Part shown: one piece after another, positions 23,703 through 36,600 of the stretch
Layout of the letters: the number at the start of each line of letters is the position of its first letter
Numbering within the stretch: position 1 is the first letter of the stretch
DNA from: Patagioenas fasciata
Taxonomy: Eukaryota; Chordata; Aves; Columbiformes; Columbidae
Length of the DNA: 64,000 nt
Direction of reading: 5' to 3'
Assembly: GCF_037038585.1 (NCBI RefSeq)
Contig: NC_092521.1
Coordinates: 76,127,398-76,191,397, forward strand
Notes under the pieces: model-generated
What the model saw: only the letters and a program-made list of their open reading frames with translations
Database searches by the model: none
Told to the model about the DNA's origin: nothing
Translations under genes and position numbers: made by a program

Positions 23703-24419
23703 ATGATTGGCTACAAGACTGGTGCTACAGGCAGGACCTTGGCTTCTTTGAGAACAGCCTTAGTTGATGAGGACTGGATTAAGGAGCAGTTAGGCAATCT
23801 GGATATTCATAAATCCATGGGTGCAGATGGGATGCACCCGCAGGTGCTGAGGGAGCTGGCTGAAGTAATTACTGGACCGCTCTCCATCATCTTTGCTAAG
23901 TCTTGGAAAATGGGAGAGGTACCTGAGGACTGGAGGAAAGCAAATGTCACTCCAGTCTTCAAAAAGGGCAAGAAGGAGGACCCGGGTAACTATAGACCAG
24001 CCAGACTCACCTCCATCCCTGGGAAGATAATGGAACAACTTATCCTTGGTGCCATCTCAAGGCATATCAAGCTTAAGAGGGTCATTAGGGGCAGTCAGCA
24101 TGGCTTCACCAAGGGGAAGTCGTGCTTGACCAACCTCATAACCTTTTATGAAGACATAAAAAGGTGGATAGATGATGGCAGAGCAGTGGATGTGGTCTGC
24201 CTTGACTTCAGTAAAGCATTTGACACAGTCTCCCACGGCATCTTCACAGCTAAACTGAGGAAGTGTGGTTTCGACGATCAGGTAGTGAGGTGGACTGCGA
24301 ACTGGCTGAAGGAAAGAAGCCAGAGAGTTGTGGTCAATGGGGTGGAGTCTAGTTCGAGGCCTGTATCTAGTGGAGCCTGTACTATTGGGGCCTGTATTAT
24401 TGAATATATTCATCAATGA
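23703..24419 (+). pseudogene. CR1 ORF2 reverse-transcriptase fragment, part 1
   Basis: A 238-codon open piece of CR1 ORF2p containing the RT fingers and the first catalytic aspartate (LDFSKAFDTVSH). LINE RT normally copies its own mRNA at a nicked target. Here the upstream endonuclease is absent and the frame is lost after the PVSSG motif, exactly where VPQGS should follow. The first ATG is not the family's start. Confidence 0.8.
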
Positions 24420-24543
24420 TTTGGATGAAGGAATAGAGTGCACTATCAACAAGTTTGCTGATGACACCAAGCTGGGAGGAGTGGCTGACATGCCAGAAGG
24501 CTGTGCTGCCATCCAGCAAGACCTGGAAAGGCTGGAGAGTTAG
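24328..24543 (+). pseudogene. CR1 ORF2 fragment, part 2 (FADD box)
   Basis: Continues the RT domain in another frame. It includes [17 protein letters not shown] and the catalytic FADDTKLGG, and then stops at TAG (24,541-24,543) after DLERLES. In intact copies the frame continues directly into the KxxVLHLG block, which here resumes at 24,559. Confidence 0.8.
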
Positions 24544-24558
24544 GCGGGGAAAAAATTA

Positions 24559-25241
24559 ATGAAATATAACAAGGGCAAGTGTAGAGTCTTGCATCTGGGT
24601 AGGAACAACCCCAAGTTCCAGCATAAGTTGGGGAATGACCTATTAGAGAGCAGTGTAGGGGAAAGGGACCTGGGGGTCCAGGTGGACAGCAGGATGCCCG
24701 TGAGCCAGCACTGTGCCCTTCTGGCCAAGAAGGCCAATGGCATCCTGGGGTGGTTAGTAGGTCAAGAGAGGTTCTCCTTCCCCTCTACTCTTACCTGGTG
24801 AGACCGCATCTGGAATATTGTGTCCAGTTCTGGGCCCCTCAGTTCAAGAAGGACAGGGAACTGCTGGAGAGAGTCCAGCGTATGGCAACAAAGATGGTGA
24901 AGGGAGTGGAGCATCTCCCTTATGAGGAAAAGCTGAGGGAGCTGGGTCTCTTTAGCTTGGAGAAGAGGAGACTGAGGGATTACCTTATTAATGTTTACAA
25001 GTATATAAAGGTTGAGTGTCACAAGAATGGAGCCAGGATCTTCTTGGCGACAGCCAATGGTAAGACAAGGGGTAATGGGTTCACACTGGAACACAAGAGG
25101 TTCCACTTATATATGAGAAGGAACTTCTTCTCAGTGAGGATAACAGAACACTGGAACAGGCTGCACAGGGGGGTTGTGGAGTCTCCTGTTCTGGAGACAT
25201 TCAAAACCCGCCTGGACACATTCCTGTGTAACCTTATCTAG
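24559..25241 (+). pseudogene. CR1 ORF2 C-terminal fragments, parts 3 and 4
   Basis: From 24,559 the frame reads KCRVLHLGRNN ... [13 protein letters not shown] ... KKANGIL, then shifts near 24,750 into a second frame of 163 codons. That one carries [30 protein letters not shown] and EHWNRL, and ends at the natural TAG (25,239-25,241). The layout matches the intact C-terminal fragment at 11,769-12,326 block for block, with visible divergence. Confidence 0.85.
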
Positions 25242-25379
25242 GCATTCCTGCTCCGGCAGCGGGATTGGACTGGATGATCTTTTGAGGTGTCTTCCAATCC
25301 CTTATATTCTGTGATTCTGTGACTGGCACAGAGTGGTTCATGATCTTACCCCACAGCTACTCCTATTCAAACCCTGTTG

Positions 25380-25770
25380 ATTACACATAAAACACAGGGT
25401 CAGGGAGTAGCAAGGACAGGCTGCTCTGCCAGGGACTGTTGGGCAGGAGCATGCACAATAACAAAGCAGGCAAAGACGTAAACCTCACTAACAAGGAAAT
25501 AATGCCACAGATCTGATCAAGGTGAGCAGAGCAGGTCTAGTGACAGTCACCACGTCCAACCATGTGTCCAAATCACCTGAGAAGTGTGGGGCAGGTCTGA
25601 GGCCAAACAGGGAAGTCAAGTCAGCAAGCCACAGCCATGGTCAGGGCCATATCCAGAGACAGTAACTAGAGTCAGCCACAGCTCAGTGCTCTCCAGAAGA
25701 TGATGAGACAGGTCCAAGATCAAGTCAGGAAGCCAAGTTTATGGGTCAAAATTAGGGTTCAGATCAAGAG
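25380..25770 (+). repeat. Degenerate minisatellite-like stretch
   Basis: Recurring words such as aggtct/aggtcc, tcaagtcag, gaagcca and gtcaggg occur at irregular 20-45 nt intervals (for example 25,583-25,633 and 25,709-25,742), suggesting an old tandem array of a short unit. No exact period survives and no coding frame is preserved. Confidence 0.4.
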
Positions 25771-28700
25771 CACACATGGCCAGTGACACCTGGGGTTGTT
25801 CTTCAGGATTTCCCCATTACAGAGACTGTTTGACCTGTAGCTGTACATCACTTTTTCTCAAAAGGATAAACAATTTATGTCGTAGAGGTAATTATTTTCT
25901 GTTTTTCGAAATGACTTTGATTTTTATAGAAGTCAGATATTTGATGATACCTGGAACTAAATTATCTTTGCAGAGTTGGAACTGTACCCCAGGTTAGGCA
26001 GTAATTTGATCTTAATGTCCTTGTAGAGCAAGGACACCAAGCCTTGCATGCAAACCACACTTCCTAGGGAGGTACCAGCACCCAAGGAAACTGCCTGATA
26101 CCATAAACTCCTTTCATAGAGCATGCTGCCTGTCTTTTGTTGATAATAACTTTGCATTGTTGTGCTCCTGCTGTGAAGTCAAAGCAGGGATCTGGAAATG
26201 AAAGACTGTTTCTGCTTATCAGACCCAGGAGTCATTCAGCCTCCATCTCAGAGATGATGATATTTGATAGCAATCATTTAATTTTGTAGATTTCTATAAA
26301 CAACCTTAATTATGTCATTAGAATTCTCAAGGTAGTACTCCCATTTTAAATTGTCACATTAAATACACATGGCCTATTCCAACTAATTGAATTAATTTGC
26401 TGTTTCAGGAGAAAACAAAATGAGAAATCTGAGATTACTTATGCTACTACCATTTTTAATTTAGATTTCAGAATCAAATGAACCTGCCAGTTTTTCTAAC
26501 TAGACTTTGCCTTGACAAATGGTAAATTTGATAAAAATATTTTCTTCTGTCATACCCCAAGCTTTAGTAATTTTAAGCCAAGTTCACAGCATATTTTTAT
26601 TTTGGAAATATTTTTGAAGAGTAGAGTGAACTATTAGAGGTGAATAGTGAGGGTAGTAAAATAAATTCAAGTTGTAATGGTTTGGTCTCATAGCTGGAGC
26701 AAAGGAAAGATGATTTTCATGTGTTCTTCTGTTTCACTGGTTTGGGGACATTACGGAGGGAGAGAAAGATTTGAATCCCATTGTTAATGAATTTATAATG
26801 AGATCAAGGCAGGCACGTTTCATTCATGTTTTTTATAGTTGCCTAAAAAAGACAGTCTAGCTCCTTTTAAAATCAATATGTGTGCTTCTTTTACATGAAC
26901 CGCTCTCAGTATTAGACAAGATTATTGCTAATGTCCTGTACATACCAAACCTTAGTAGTCTAGCAAAAAGGAAATTTGAACATGTGACTACATGATATTT
27001 CTGCTCAGATGACATAAAGAGGTGTGGTGATGTCCCACCTCTGATGCCTTTGTTAAACCTCCATTAATATCAGAGGTGACTCTGAGTTCATGCAGTCCTG
27101 TGCTGAAATAAAAAGAAACAGATTGGCTCTTGTTCATCATACCAGTGAGCTCTCTCCACCCTCCCTATGTGCTAGCATCTTAATCATCTTTGTTTATACA
27201 CAAGTATTACTCTTGAAACTCATTTTACTGCTTGTATCATGAGGCTGAATTATTTATCGAGATGAGTATAGTAAAGCCACAGTATTGCAAATTCACGAAG
27301 TTGCTGACTGTTCCTAATTAATATCTTAAGATGCCCTTCAAATATATGACTGATTACCTTATAGTTAGGCTGTGAAAAAAAGAACAAATTTTGGGCAAAC
27401 TTTGATGCAGATTTTGAAATAAACTTTCTGTAGCATAGAGAAGTATGTAATATAATATATGCATAGTATAAATTATAATATATATAAAATATATACAAAG
27501 GATAAATACATAAAAAAGCAGCGATCCAGTAGTGGATAATTTGAATTTAGTAATTCACTGGATAATTTGAATGTAAAATGAATTTTAATTTTAGTGTGTT
27601 GCCTGTACTTCAGGAAAAGAAAATTACAGGTATTTTTTTTTCTTTCCCCAGAGCTTTTCTAAAACACAAATGATATTGTTGACTTTGTGGTTTAAAATAG
27701 GGTCAGCAGATGATTATGGAACTATACTACTAGATCCATGAGCAAAAATAAATTATATATAGAAAATAATCAATACCGAATTGCATTGAGCCTCTTGAGT
27801 TCAGACAATTAATTGTCCTGGTAAAATAAATCAACTTTGTACCTTTGAAATTATTAGTTTTACAGCAGTGAACAACATTCACATTTGTTGTCAGTCCCAC
27901 TAGACCAAGATATACATAGCCCCAGCTGGCTGAAAAAACAAACTCTTGTTTCCAGTTTTAAAAAACATTCCTAGAGAGCGTTAAATTAATAGCTTTCATA
28001 TTGCAGTAGGAAATCTGAAGTCCAACACAATGTCTGTAGTCCATAAGTTATTTCCACTGCAGTTATGATCAGATGTAGCTAGATCAATATTAGCTTGAAT
28101 AAACCCATCAAGCAACAATCAGACTTTATAATTTCCTTACAGGAGTATCTGAGGTTTCCTTCCTTTTTTTCACCACACTACTCAGCATTACTACTTGCAA
28201 TGCCAACCTCTTTCAGTCTCTACACTGTAACTGACAGGACTTGAACTGCTGTAATACCTTTCCTGGAAGAACCACCCAAAAATCAGATTTGTTGTTGATA
28301 ATAACCAGATTTATTTCTATCACAGCACTATGGTGGCTGAAAAGTGATGCTAAACATGCATTACATCTCCATTAAATGTTAGCTGTGCTGTTACCTTGGT
28401 AGAAACCCGAAGTATGAAAAATATCTTTACCTTCAGTAAAAAAAAGAAAAATAAAAGGAGTTTATTTTTAAAAAAGTTTATTTTTCTGTAGATATTAGTA
28501 ACTTTAAAACCATGTCTGAAGTTTGGAGAACAATTAAGATCTCACTCTTGTCACAAGACATCACAGATAGAGTCTAAATATCATTTTTCTTCAGTGTTCT
28601 TTAAAACTGAATGAAGGCATTTTACTTTTTCACTAAAAGAACCTGACATTAGCAACAGAGGCTGGTAAACATTACAGAATCTGCTAGTCATATTTGCCTG

Positions 28701-31569
28701 CATTTCTGAATGTATTCACTTATGTTGTGTTTGTAGATCGTCTTTCACACATGGTTTCTATGAGCACGTGTGGTACTGTGCGCAACATATGAGACCCCCT
28801 TGAAGATACCACAATGAAATCACTTCCAGCAGTGGTTAAAGTACTTAACTTTATTTTAATCAATACGACTGCTTTAAAAGAGTCAATAGCACAGACATGT
28901 ATCATTATGGTTTTTAGATATATGAAATGAATTTTAAATTTCAGATATTCTGCATTAAAAATGCTGCTTAATTTTCACATATGTAAAAAAGATGCTGTCA
29001 TGTGCTCCCCATGTGCTCAAACACAGGCAGTATTCTCCAGCGACACAATTGGACAACAGAATCCTGAGCTGCCAAATCAGTGCTAAAGCTGCAGTCTCTT
29101 AGGTGCATCTTCCAGGGAAAACTCCGTGCCCACAGAGCAAAAACTAACCCCTCAGCTTAGTAATTTGCTTCTAGCAAATAATGCAAAAGATGAAGCTGTG
29201 TTTCCATTAAGACAATATAAAACTATATATTTTATTTATATATGTATACATATATTCTCTTGGAAATTTAGTGATTCAATGCATTTCTTGGGGTGCAACA
29301 AAGGTATAAACACAATAATAGAAAAACTCTGAAGGAGACGCAGATTTTTGCTGAGAGGCTGGAAAGTTTCCCCAGGTTCACATTAACTTGTGGACAGAAG
29401 ATGTTGATACACTGTGCCCTTGAAATTTCACAGGAGACTATGTGATTTGAAATGTCTACAACCTAGAAGCAGGATTTTAATTTCTCAGGTAACTGCTTCA
29501 TTGTTGTTTGGATTGTCTTTATCTTCACTTGCTGTTCATATAGATGATTTTAGATAGATATAAGCAAGAAAAGAGCTTGGCTTTATAAACCAGAAGTGTA
29601 GTAAAGAAAAGCTTTGATAGTGGATGTAGAAAAAGTATGATTTACTTTTGACATAGCACTTTTTTTTTTCTGATTGAAGATCTGAGTCATCAGTCTTGTG
29701 GAGTGCCAGGTTGAAAGGGCTTAAAAACATTTTGTTTGCCTTATGGTACAAAAGCTCAACTATAGAACAATGGGAGAAAACAGCTGTTTGTAGCCACGAA
29801 GGTCTGATGAAAGACCAGCTGGTACGATATTAGAGAATCTGGACATTATTGAAATGTAAATATAAATGAAATAGGCAAATAAACTAAAATGAAGAGGAAG
29901 CTGTTGATGAATGGTTTCCTGAACCTATGTCTTAGATGTAAACAATGCTTGCCATTCGTGCTGTGCTGGAGCTCTATAATTGTTTCATAAAATGAACCAT
30001 TTTCATTGCTGAAATAGAATAAATGGTGATTCTGCTTGTTTTCGTGAAAGCACCTTTCCCCTGCAGTAATTTTAACAATTTTGGGGGCAAAACCTGGTTA
30101 ACCATGTGAATCTAAAAATAAACAACTAAAAAACCCACCTCTGTTAAAACTGTACAATCACAAAAAAATTAGCACTTTTCCTCTATAAATAACTGTGTTC
30201 ATTTTAATTGATTAGAAATAAAAAATTCTTACCCTTAGTTTTAGAATCAATTACTAGCATTACTTTTCTATCAGTGTTGCTTTGTTAAAAAGATAAAGTG
30301 TTAAGGATATCACTTAAAGTATCTTCCATGTAGAATATCAGTCTTTCAACACCATATTTCAGATAGGGATGTAAGTTTTAAAAAGCAATCATATTTCAAT
30401 TTAGTATACTTTTCTCATGGAAATATTTTTGGCAGTGATTTATCGTGTTTATACAACTAAACCCCAGAAATTACCTACTCTGGATACATTTTTAGACATC
30501 ATACTTAATTCCTAATATCAGAAAAAGTTGAGAGATATTTTAATACTTCAGTATCCATATTTCATAGGATTAACATAACCAAATGATTGCTTTCTGCTGC
30601 CAATGAGCAGAGCAGCAAGGTGACTAATTTTAAATAAAAAACAAAACAAACCAACCAACCAACCAACATCAAACCCAACCACTTGTGCTTTTTGAAGATT
30701 TTTCTTTTTAAGTAAGAAATTTCAAAGTACCTGTGTGAGGAACTTGGAACATAATGGGATTTATCTTTACCACTAGCTAGGCATAGGAAGTGGTTCATGG
30801 ATCAGTAAATGATAAAGGGATTTGCATCCACATGGGAACACAGAGCACAGGAAAGAATCACAGTGTTGGTTCTAGTCTGTGGCAGCAGAAAAAAGCATCA
30901 AATCCTTCAGGTAGATCAAATGACTCATTCCTAAATGTAAGTAAGTGTGACTAATGATCCCAAAGGTATAAACGTTTGAAACTAGAAGCTGAAGTAGAGC
31001 TGATACTGCCATTCTCCAGTTGAGGGCAGGATGAAGCAATAACTATAACAGCCAGTCATTGTGTCATGTGATGGGAGATGATGCATTGGTGCTTCAACAT
31101 CATCAGCTAATGGGCATCATCATCTAGCACTACAACCTTGGGACAGCAGCATGGGACTGGAACTCCAACTGAGTTAATACAGTTAAAAAGGAAGACCAAG
31201 ACCGAGAGAATGCACTTAGAACACTCAGTGTGTTTCAGTGGGGAATTGTCCCAAACTTTATGAAGACCTGAATGAACAGAAAGGAGGAATGATGGAAAAA
31301 ATAAATGAGTTAGGGATAATAACCAAGTTAGAGATCCCTCCATGGCCAAATGAAATAGAAGACTGATGACAAAGGACTTTACAGAGAATGAGGAGTCAAC
31401 CAAAGACTGTATGTAGAGAATAACTTCAAAGAAAAGGAATTATGTAACAGCAAAAAATGACCAAACAGTTGTGACATCATATAAGAGACAAGCAGGACAT
31501 CAGTACTCAGACAGTTAAGCAAATTCTGCAGAACTTCTCCAATGACTTTTCATCATTGTAAGAACTGTA
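25771..31569. other. Long AT-rich stretch, no gene seen
   Basis: About 5.8 kb of AT-rich DNA. Frames up to about 98 codons lack motifs. A TA-rich patch lies near 27,440-27,500. An AACC-type microsatellite is noted separately. No LTR, CR1 or RNA gene is visible. Confidence 0.5.
30634..30667 (+). repeat. AAAC/AACC microsatellite
   Basis: Runs of acaaaacaaa followed by four AACC units. Confidence 0.85.
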
Positions 31570-31625
31570 TTTTTTGTTGGTTTTTGTTTGTTTGTTTTGT
31601 TTTTGTTTTGTTTTGTTTTGTTTTC
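31570..31625 (+). repeat. TTTTG/TTTG microsatellite
   Basis: Interleaved TTTG and TTTTG units, adjacent to the 3' side of the antisense LINE relic that follows. Similar tracts occur at 3,908, 62,100 and, as the complement, 63,365. Confidence 0.85.
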
Positions 31626-31639
31626 GCCCTTTGTTTTCT

Positions 31640-32450
31640 TTCTTTCAAGAAGTTATTTATCCAAACAAGGACCTTCCATTTATTCCATGGATGCTTGGTT
31701 TTCTTAGAAGCTCATAGGTGAGGAGCTTTGTCAGAAGTCTTTCAGAAATCCAATTTGACTATTTTATGCACCTGTTTGTTTACTCCTTCAAAGAAGAGCA
31801 GAGATTCTGTCTAGTCCTTCCTTATTTTACAGAAAAAGCTACGTTGATTTTTCTTAATTAGATCATATTTACCCATGCTCACCAATACTCTTAGTTGTTA
31901 TAATTCCTGCTATTTGGTCCTTAGAGACATCAGGTCCACAGATCTGTATCTCCCAGAGTAACACAGGAAACCTCCTTAAAAGTTGATGTCAGATTAAGGC
32001 AATTTCAAGAAAGAGACACTATGCCAATCTTTATAGTTCTAGAGTGGCCTCAATTAATTTTTTATAACCCTTGGATAAGTGTAATCTGCCTCCACTGATT
32101 TAATATTATTCATTTTCTGAATTTGTTTCTTACCTTCTTTTACATTCTGTTCGATTTCCATCTAATGATCAGATCATTCCCTCAGAAAGAACGGATCAAG
32201 CATGGGAATTTTCTTAGTTTCCTCCATGCTGACCACAGGCAGAGAACTGATTTAGTATCTGTGCAAGGTCCTGAAATTTTCTAAACCTCCTTTCTCTATG
32301 TTGATCTCCGATTAGGCCAAAATACTTGCTTCTAAGTTTTCTGCACCTAATATATTGTGAGAAAAAGTTACTAGCTTTTATTCCTTCTCTTAGTTTTTCT
32401 TGAAAGACTTTTTGTGATTTTGGATAAAGAGACTATGTTATTAGTGACCT
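31640..32450 (-). mobile_element. Second ancient LINE reverse-transcriptase relic, antisense
   Basis: On the minus strand 31,957-31,931 reads like YRSVDL, matching the 'NYRPVSL' RT block. 31,752-31,715 reads LDF-stop-KTSDKAPH, matching 'LDFQKAFDKVPH'. The distance between the two (about 195 nt) agrees with that in the relic at 1.6-2.1 kb and in intact CR1. Stop codons and indels are frequent, so it is very old. The part from 32,000 to 32,450 is assigned by continuity and vaguer similarity only. Confidence 0.55.
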
Positions 32451-32742
32451 TTAACTATAAGATAAGTAACTTATGAAGGATTTTAAACTGGAGAATGTAA
32501 ATAAAGAACAAACTTAATTGAGCAGAATATTAGAAGCAGGAAAAAAAAAAAGAAATTTCCTGTATTGAAGGTATTCATTAGTTATTGTCCTAGTTTTGTC
32601 TAGAACAGGATCCATTTTCCTTTTAAAATTTTTTCCATTCAGTTAGGTTTCTTTTAAGTAACTACACTTTCTGAAGTTGACTACATGCTTTTTTCAGACA
32701 GTGTCTGCTTCTAGAACTGATAATGCCCAATGTTTGTAGTTA

Positions 32743-33365
32743 TGACTAGGTAACAGTAAGAATGATAGGTAGAAGGGCCCCTGGTTATACTTATTTCTAG
32801 AGAAACTGAGGTCACTGGTAGATCTCCTATGTTCCACAAGTGAAATGGCATAAAAGGGTCGTACCTGTGGGGAGGATCAGACATAACAGGTGACCAAAAT
32901 TTGATCAATGAAGTATTCCAGCCATATACATCATACTCAGTTTAAAGCTGAAGGATCACAAGGGTCACAAGGGTCTTCTCTCATGCTCGGCATCCATGAG
33001 GGACTCTGGGCATTCTACTTCCTCCTGATCCCAATCCATGTATTTCTGAATCTGGTTCCCATCTGCTGCCAAGTCTGGACTTCCCAGTGCTTGCCCCACA
33101 GCATCAGCATCATTGGTGTTCATCATCACAGCACACAGCTCTGTGATTATCATGAGAGAAACTTGACATTGGTTTTGTATATTTTTCAATATTTCTATTA
33201 TTATTATTACTATTATCACTATTAATTGATATTGTTATATTAAAGCTCTTTTAATTTTCCAACTTTAAAGTCTCTCTCCCTTTTATCCTTTTCCGGGGAG
33301 GGAAAGGATTAATAGAGAACACCTCTCATTCTGTTTAATTGCCCACCCAGCCTTAAAAGGTGACA
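32743..33365 (+). mobile_element. ERVL-type solo LTR, + orientation, older
   Basis: The body matches avian ERVL-type LTRs as I know them: the 'tattccagccatat' promoter block, 'tgggcttcccagtgcctgcccc'-like text near 33,075, an ATT trinucleotide run (33,195-33,230), poly(A) signal ATTAAA (33,239-33,244), 'ttttccggggaggga' (33,289-) and a terminus 'ccttaaaaggtgaca' ending at 33,365. The 5' limit is a guess based on a possible 4-bp GTTA repeat on both sides (32,739-32,742 and 33,366-33,369). No internal retroviral sequence is attached. Confidence 0.7.
32922..32947 (+). promoter_or_regulatory. Decayed LTR promoter core
   Basis: CCATAT-ACATCAT-ACTCAG-TTTAAAG lines up with CCATAT-GACGTCAT-CCTCAG-TGTATAAAG in the LTR at 39.5 kb. 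The CRE has lost a G and its CpG has become CA, and TATAAAG has become TTTAAAG. It is probably a dead promoter. Confidence 0.55.
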
Positions 33366-33599
33366 GTTATATACTGTTCTTTCAATAATATAAAAGCATA
33401 TTGTGGACTCTGACAATCCACAACACCTATGAAAAAATAATAGAGAGAAAAGCTTCTCATTACACCAATACTTAGATCATGATTGTGTCTTAGAAATCCC
33501 TAGTGCTTTAGTAAGGAAGATATAGGAAGGAAGAGATAGACAGAAGCATTTTCTTTAATCACAAAAAAAAAGCAAAATAAAACCAGCTATTTGATAATA

Positions 33600-33655
33600 A
33601 TGTAAATATATTAAAATATATGTATATGTATATGTATATGTAAATATATTAAAAC
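33600..33655 (+). repeat. TATATG microsatellite
   Basis: Tandem tatatg/tatgta units flanked on both sides by aatatattaaaa. Confidence 0.8.
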
Positions 33656-36600
33656 CGAACTAAACAAAACAAACAAGAACAAACCTCTGCTAAGAAATTG
33701 CTGTGGAAAAAGATGAGGAAAATGAGCTATTTCCTTGACATAAATTCATAGTTTTTAACAAATGTTATCAACAATTCTTTCATGATTGCCAAAAATTTCA
33801 CACAGCTAAAAAATGAATTTGTATCCATTATTGTCATACAAATCTCCAAAGACTGATTGTGTTTTGGACACCTCACCCTCGCATTTCAACTCAAGTAGTT
33901 TAAGTCAGACTGGGAATTTACCTTCTTTAAATGACAGACCTGCACCAAGACCTTAAAAATAGGTAAAGGAGAAGAGAGAAAATAGAAATGAAATTATCAG
34001 AATGTAATGAATGTGAATGGAAAAATTAATTCTGCACATGAGGACACAAGGGACTTAACATCATTTTATAAAGCCCACCAGTCCAAGATTACCAGTATAT
34101 TGCAGATATTTGGGGGGAAAAAAAAAAAAGAAGTTTACAAAGTGACAGGGACATTCTTCTGTTCATCGAATTCTTTCATCAAACACAGGCCAATGTGTTT
34201 ATTATTCAAAACAGCTGCTCACTTAATTACAATAGAGTTTCAGTGGCTCTGGTATCATGATAGCGTTAGGAGTGTGTTAATAGTAGTTGTAACCAATAAT
34301 TCCTTACCCATACATATTATATCAAAGGACTTTCAAGGGCTTTCTAGAAGGAGGTCAAGGCCATTAATTCTATGGTAAAGAACAAAAAGGGAATAAATCT
34401 CAAAGCTGTAAAATCAGAAAGACAGTCACGGATACTATTATGCTATTTTTTGTCCTTAAGCTCTCAGATTTCCAATTTGTTTCTAGTGAAATGTAAACAA
34501 AACATACACACACAGACACATGTGTGCACAGACACACACTTTCTTTTTTAATTATTTAATAAATCATGATAATCTCTTTCATGGGGACGCAAATCAGGCA
34601 GAGCTACGAGGTAGACTTGCCTAAGCACCTAAACCTTCTGTTAGTAGTGGGAGCAAGGTGTCTCTATAAGACCAAGAAAGTTTTATATCCAAGTCAGATT
34701 TTATTAGTCTATAATATGGAATAAGTAACTTTTAAAATAGAGAAAACTCAAATTGACTAAGTCAGGACAGAAAAGCAGGTTTGATAAATCAGTCTCCTCC
34801 TACTGCTGCATTGTTAGAGGACATGCCCTTGCTCTCATGCTTGGTTTCAGTTAACTCAGAGTATTCTTGGAAATGAACAGGTCCACAGGGAGATGCTCCT
34901 CATCTCAGGGGTGTGACTGCACCCATTGCTCCTCTTCTGCTGGTGCTCCTCAGTCCCTGTTCCTCCAGGAAGTCTCCCCATCATTCTGCCTTACTCTATA
35001 CTGTCGACCTTCTCTCCTGGAGAAACAACCCTTTGTTATTTCCATGGGAATGAGCAGTCTTCCTTCCTCCAGGGAGTTGTGTGGCCCAGTCCTTCTCTTC
35101 TTGGAAGAACTTGACATGTTTCATATTGAAGTTCAAACAAAATAGAACACATGCCATCCATTCTCATTTATATAGCATTTAGATGAAAGTTAAGTTTATG
35201 TAATAAAAAAGCACTTCCAGTCACAGCAAGAATATGTGGGGTAGTTATTTGTTGTTTGTGAATAACTTGACACATTTCATGAGAACTGTTTATTTTTTTT
35301 TTCCAGTGTGATTCCTATGAGCTTTTGTTTGAACTACTGAAGTACTCCCTTCACAGTGTTCTCACAGTCTTTTTTCTTAACTTCTTAGTTAAATTACTTG
35401 CTGGCTTTCAGCTTTCTGTAGCTGGGTTTGATATATACGGCTAGATAATTACAGAGAGACCTACAGAGTTAGATATATAGCTTTTTCAGTTAAGATTTTA
35501 CAGTTAAAAGAAAACTGGTAATGTCAAATCCTGCAAACCACCAGCACTGCAGAAAAGGATAAGACAGAAATACACAGTATTACATATTTGTACCCAGAGG
35601 TAGAACAGGCTACTACTTCAGCACTTCATGATTATAGTCTTGATCCTTTCAGGCACACTGACTTTGGAATTATTTAAAAATGCAAGGCTTTGAACCAAGA
35701 ATTTGTCTGCTGGTTTTATTGACTCTTTGTAGAATTTATTGTTTATCACTCTCTTGCAGAGCCAAAGCCAGATTATAGCACAGTAGCAGCATGGTTGCAG
35801 TTAGGCCAAACATGATTTTACTTTAAAGGTGGAGTCCTCTGTGTGCTCTCAAATTTGCATGTATACTATGGATTTACTTTAATGGCTTTAACCAGAGACT
35901 GAACACTGATAAAACAAGGGGCAGGAAAAAAGCTGTTTTGTAAATCAAGTTTCCTGAAGCCTCACTGAGGGTGATTAAAGCAGTGCTCACAGCTACACTA
36001 TTTTGTCAAGAAATTTCTGGAACGTAGCCATAACAAGTGTCAGCTGTTTGCGATTATAAGAAGCCAAGGGATACAGCAGGCTGGAGCCAGGCTGGGGAGA
36101 TGTGTCTGAGGAAATCCAGTGACACTAGTTGTTTGACCAGTGCAAGCAGAGAATAAAGATTGAGTGCATCATATCAGATTCAAAATAAGAGAACATCTGT
36201 ATTTAGTAGAGTAAACAAACAGCTGGTTCTTCTCCCTTCCTTGTGTGCCAGGAGGAGGATCTATATGAGGCTTTATATAATACCTTTAGGGATGTGCTGT
36301 GTAAGATCTAAAACCTTCCTCCTGCATTTCTATGTATAATTTAAAATATCTCTGTGCAAGGAGAGTTGTGTACACCTGGGAGGGGACCATCTGTATGTCT
36401 CATATCCCAACAGTATTCATTACATGGTCTGATTCAGCTGAGAATATGCCATTGAGAGATATTGGCTGCATCATACTTCTCTGAGGCTCCTGTGCTACAG
36501 ATGAATGGGCCCACATTTGTGGCAGGGACTTTGCACCTGCTTTCCCTCACCCTCTCCAGCTGGTACAGGCAGCCTTGTTCACTGAAGTGAATACAAATCC

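Larger units (their letters stand above)
23560..25322 (+). mobile_element. CR1 LINE, longest copy in window, inactive
   Basis: 5'-truncated CR1 of about 1.75 kb covering most of the RT domain, the ORF2 C-terminus and the 3' UTR, ending on ATTCTGTG octamers at about 25,307-25,322. RT blocks in order: DGMHPQVLREL (from about 23,826), NYRPARL (23,988-), LDFSKAFDTVSH (24,201-24,236, first catalytic Asp), FADD (24,454-24,465, catalytic Asp pair). The VPQGS block between them is lost through a small deletion and frame change near 24,372-24,380. The frame also changes near 24,750, and a TAG at 24,541 stops the middle part. It is dead but well preserved. Confidence 0.95.

Noticed and set aside
24057..25106. 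Minus-strand frames of 114-151 codons in the CR1 region
   Set aside because: They are antisense shadows of CR1 ORF2. No domain is visible on that strand.
34007..34378. 123-codon frame
   Set aside because: It includes a lysine run from a poly(A) stretch and no recognisable domain.
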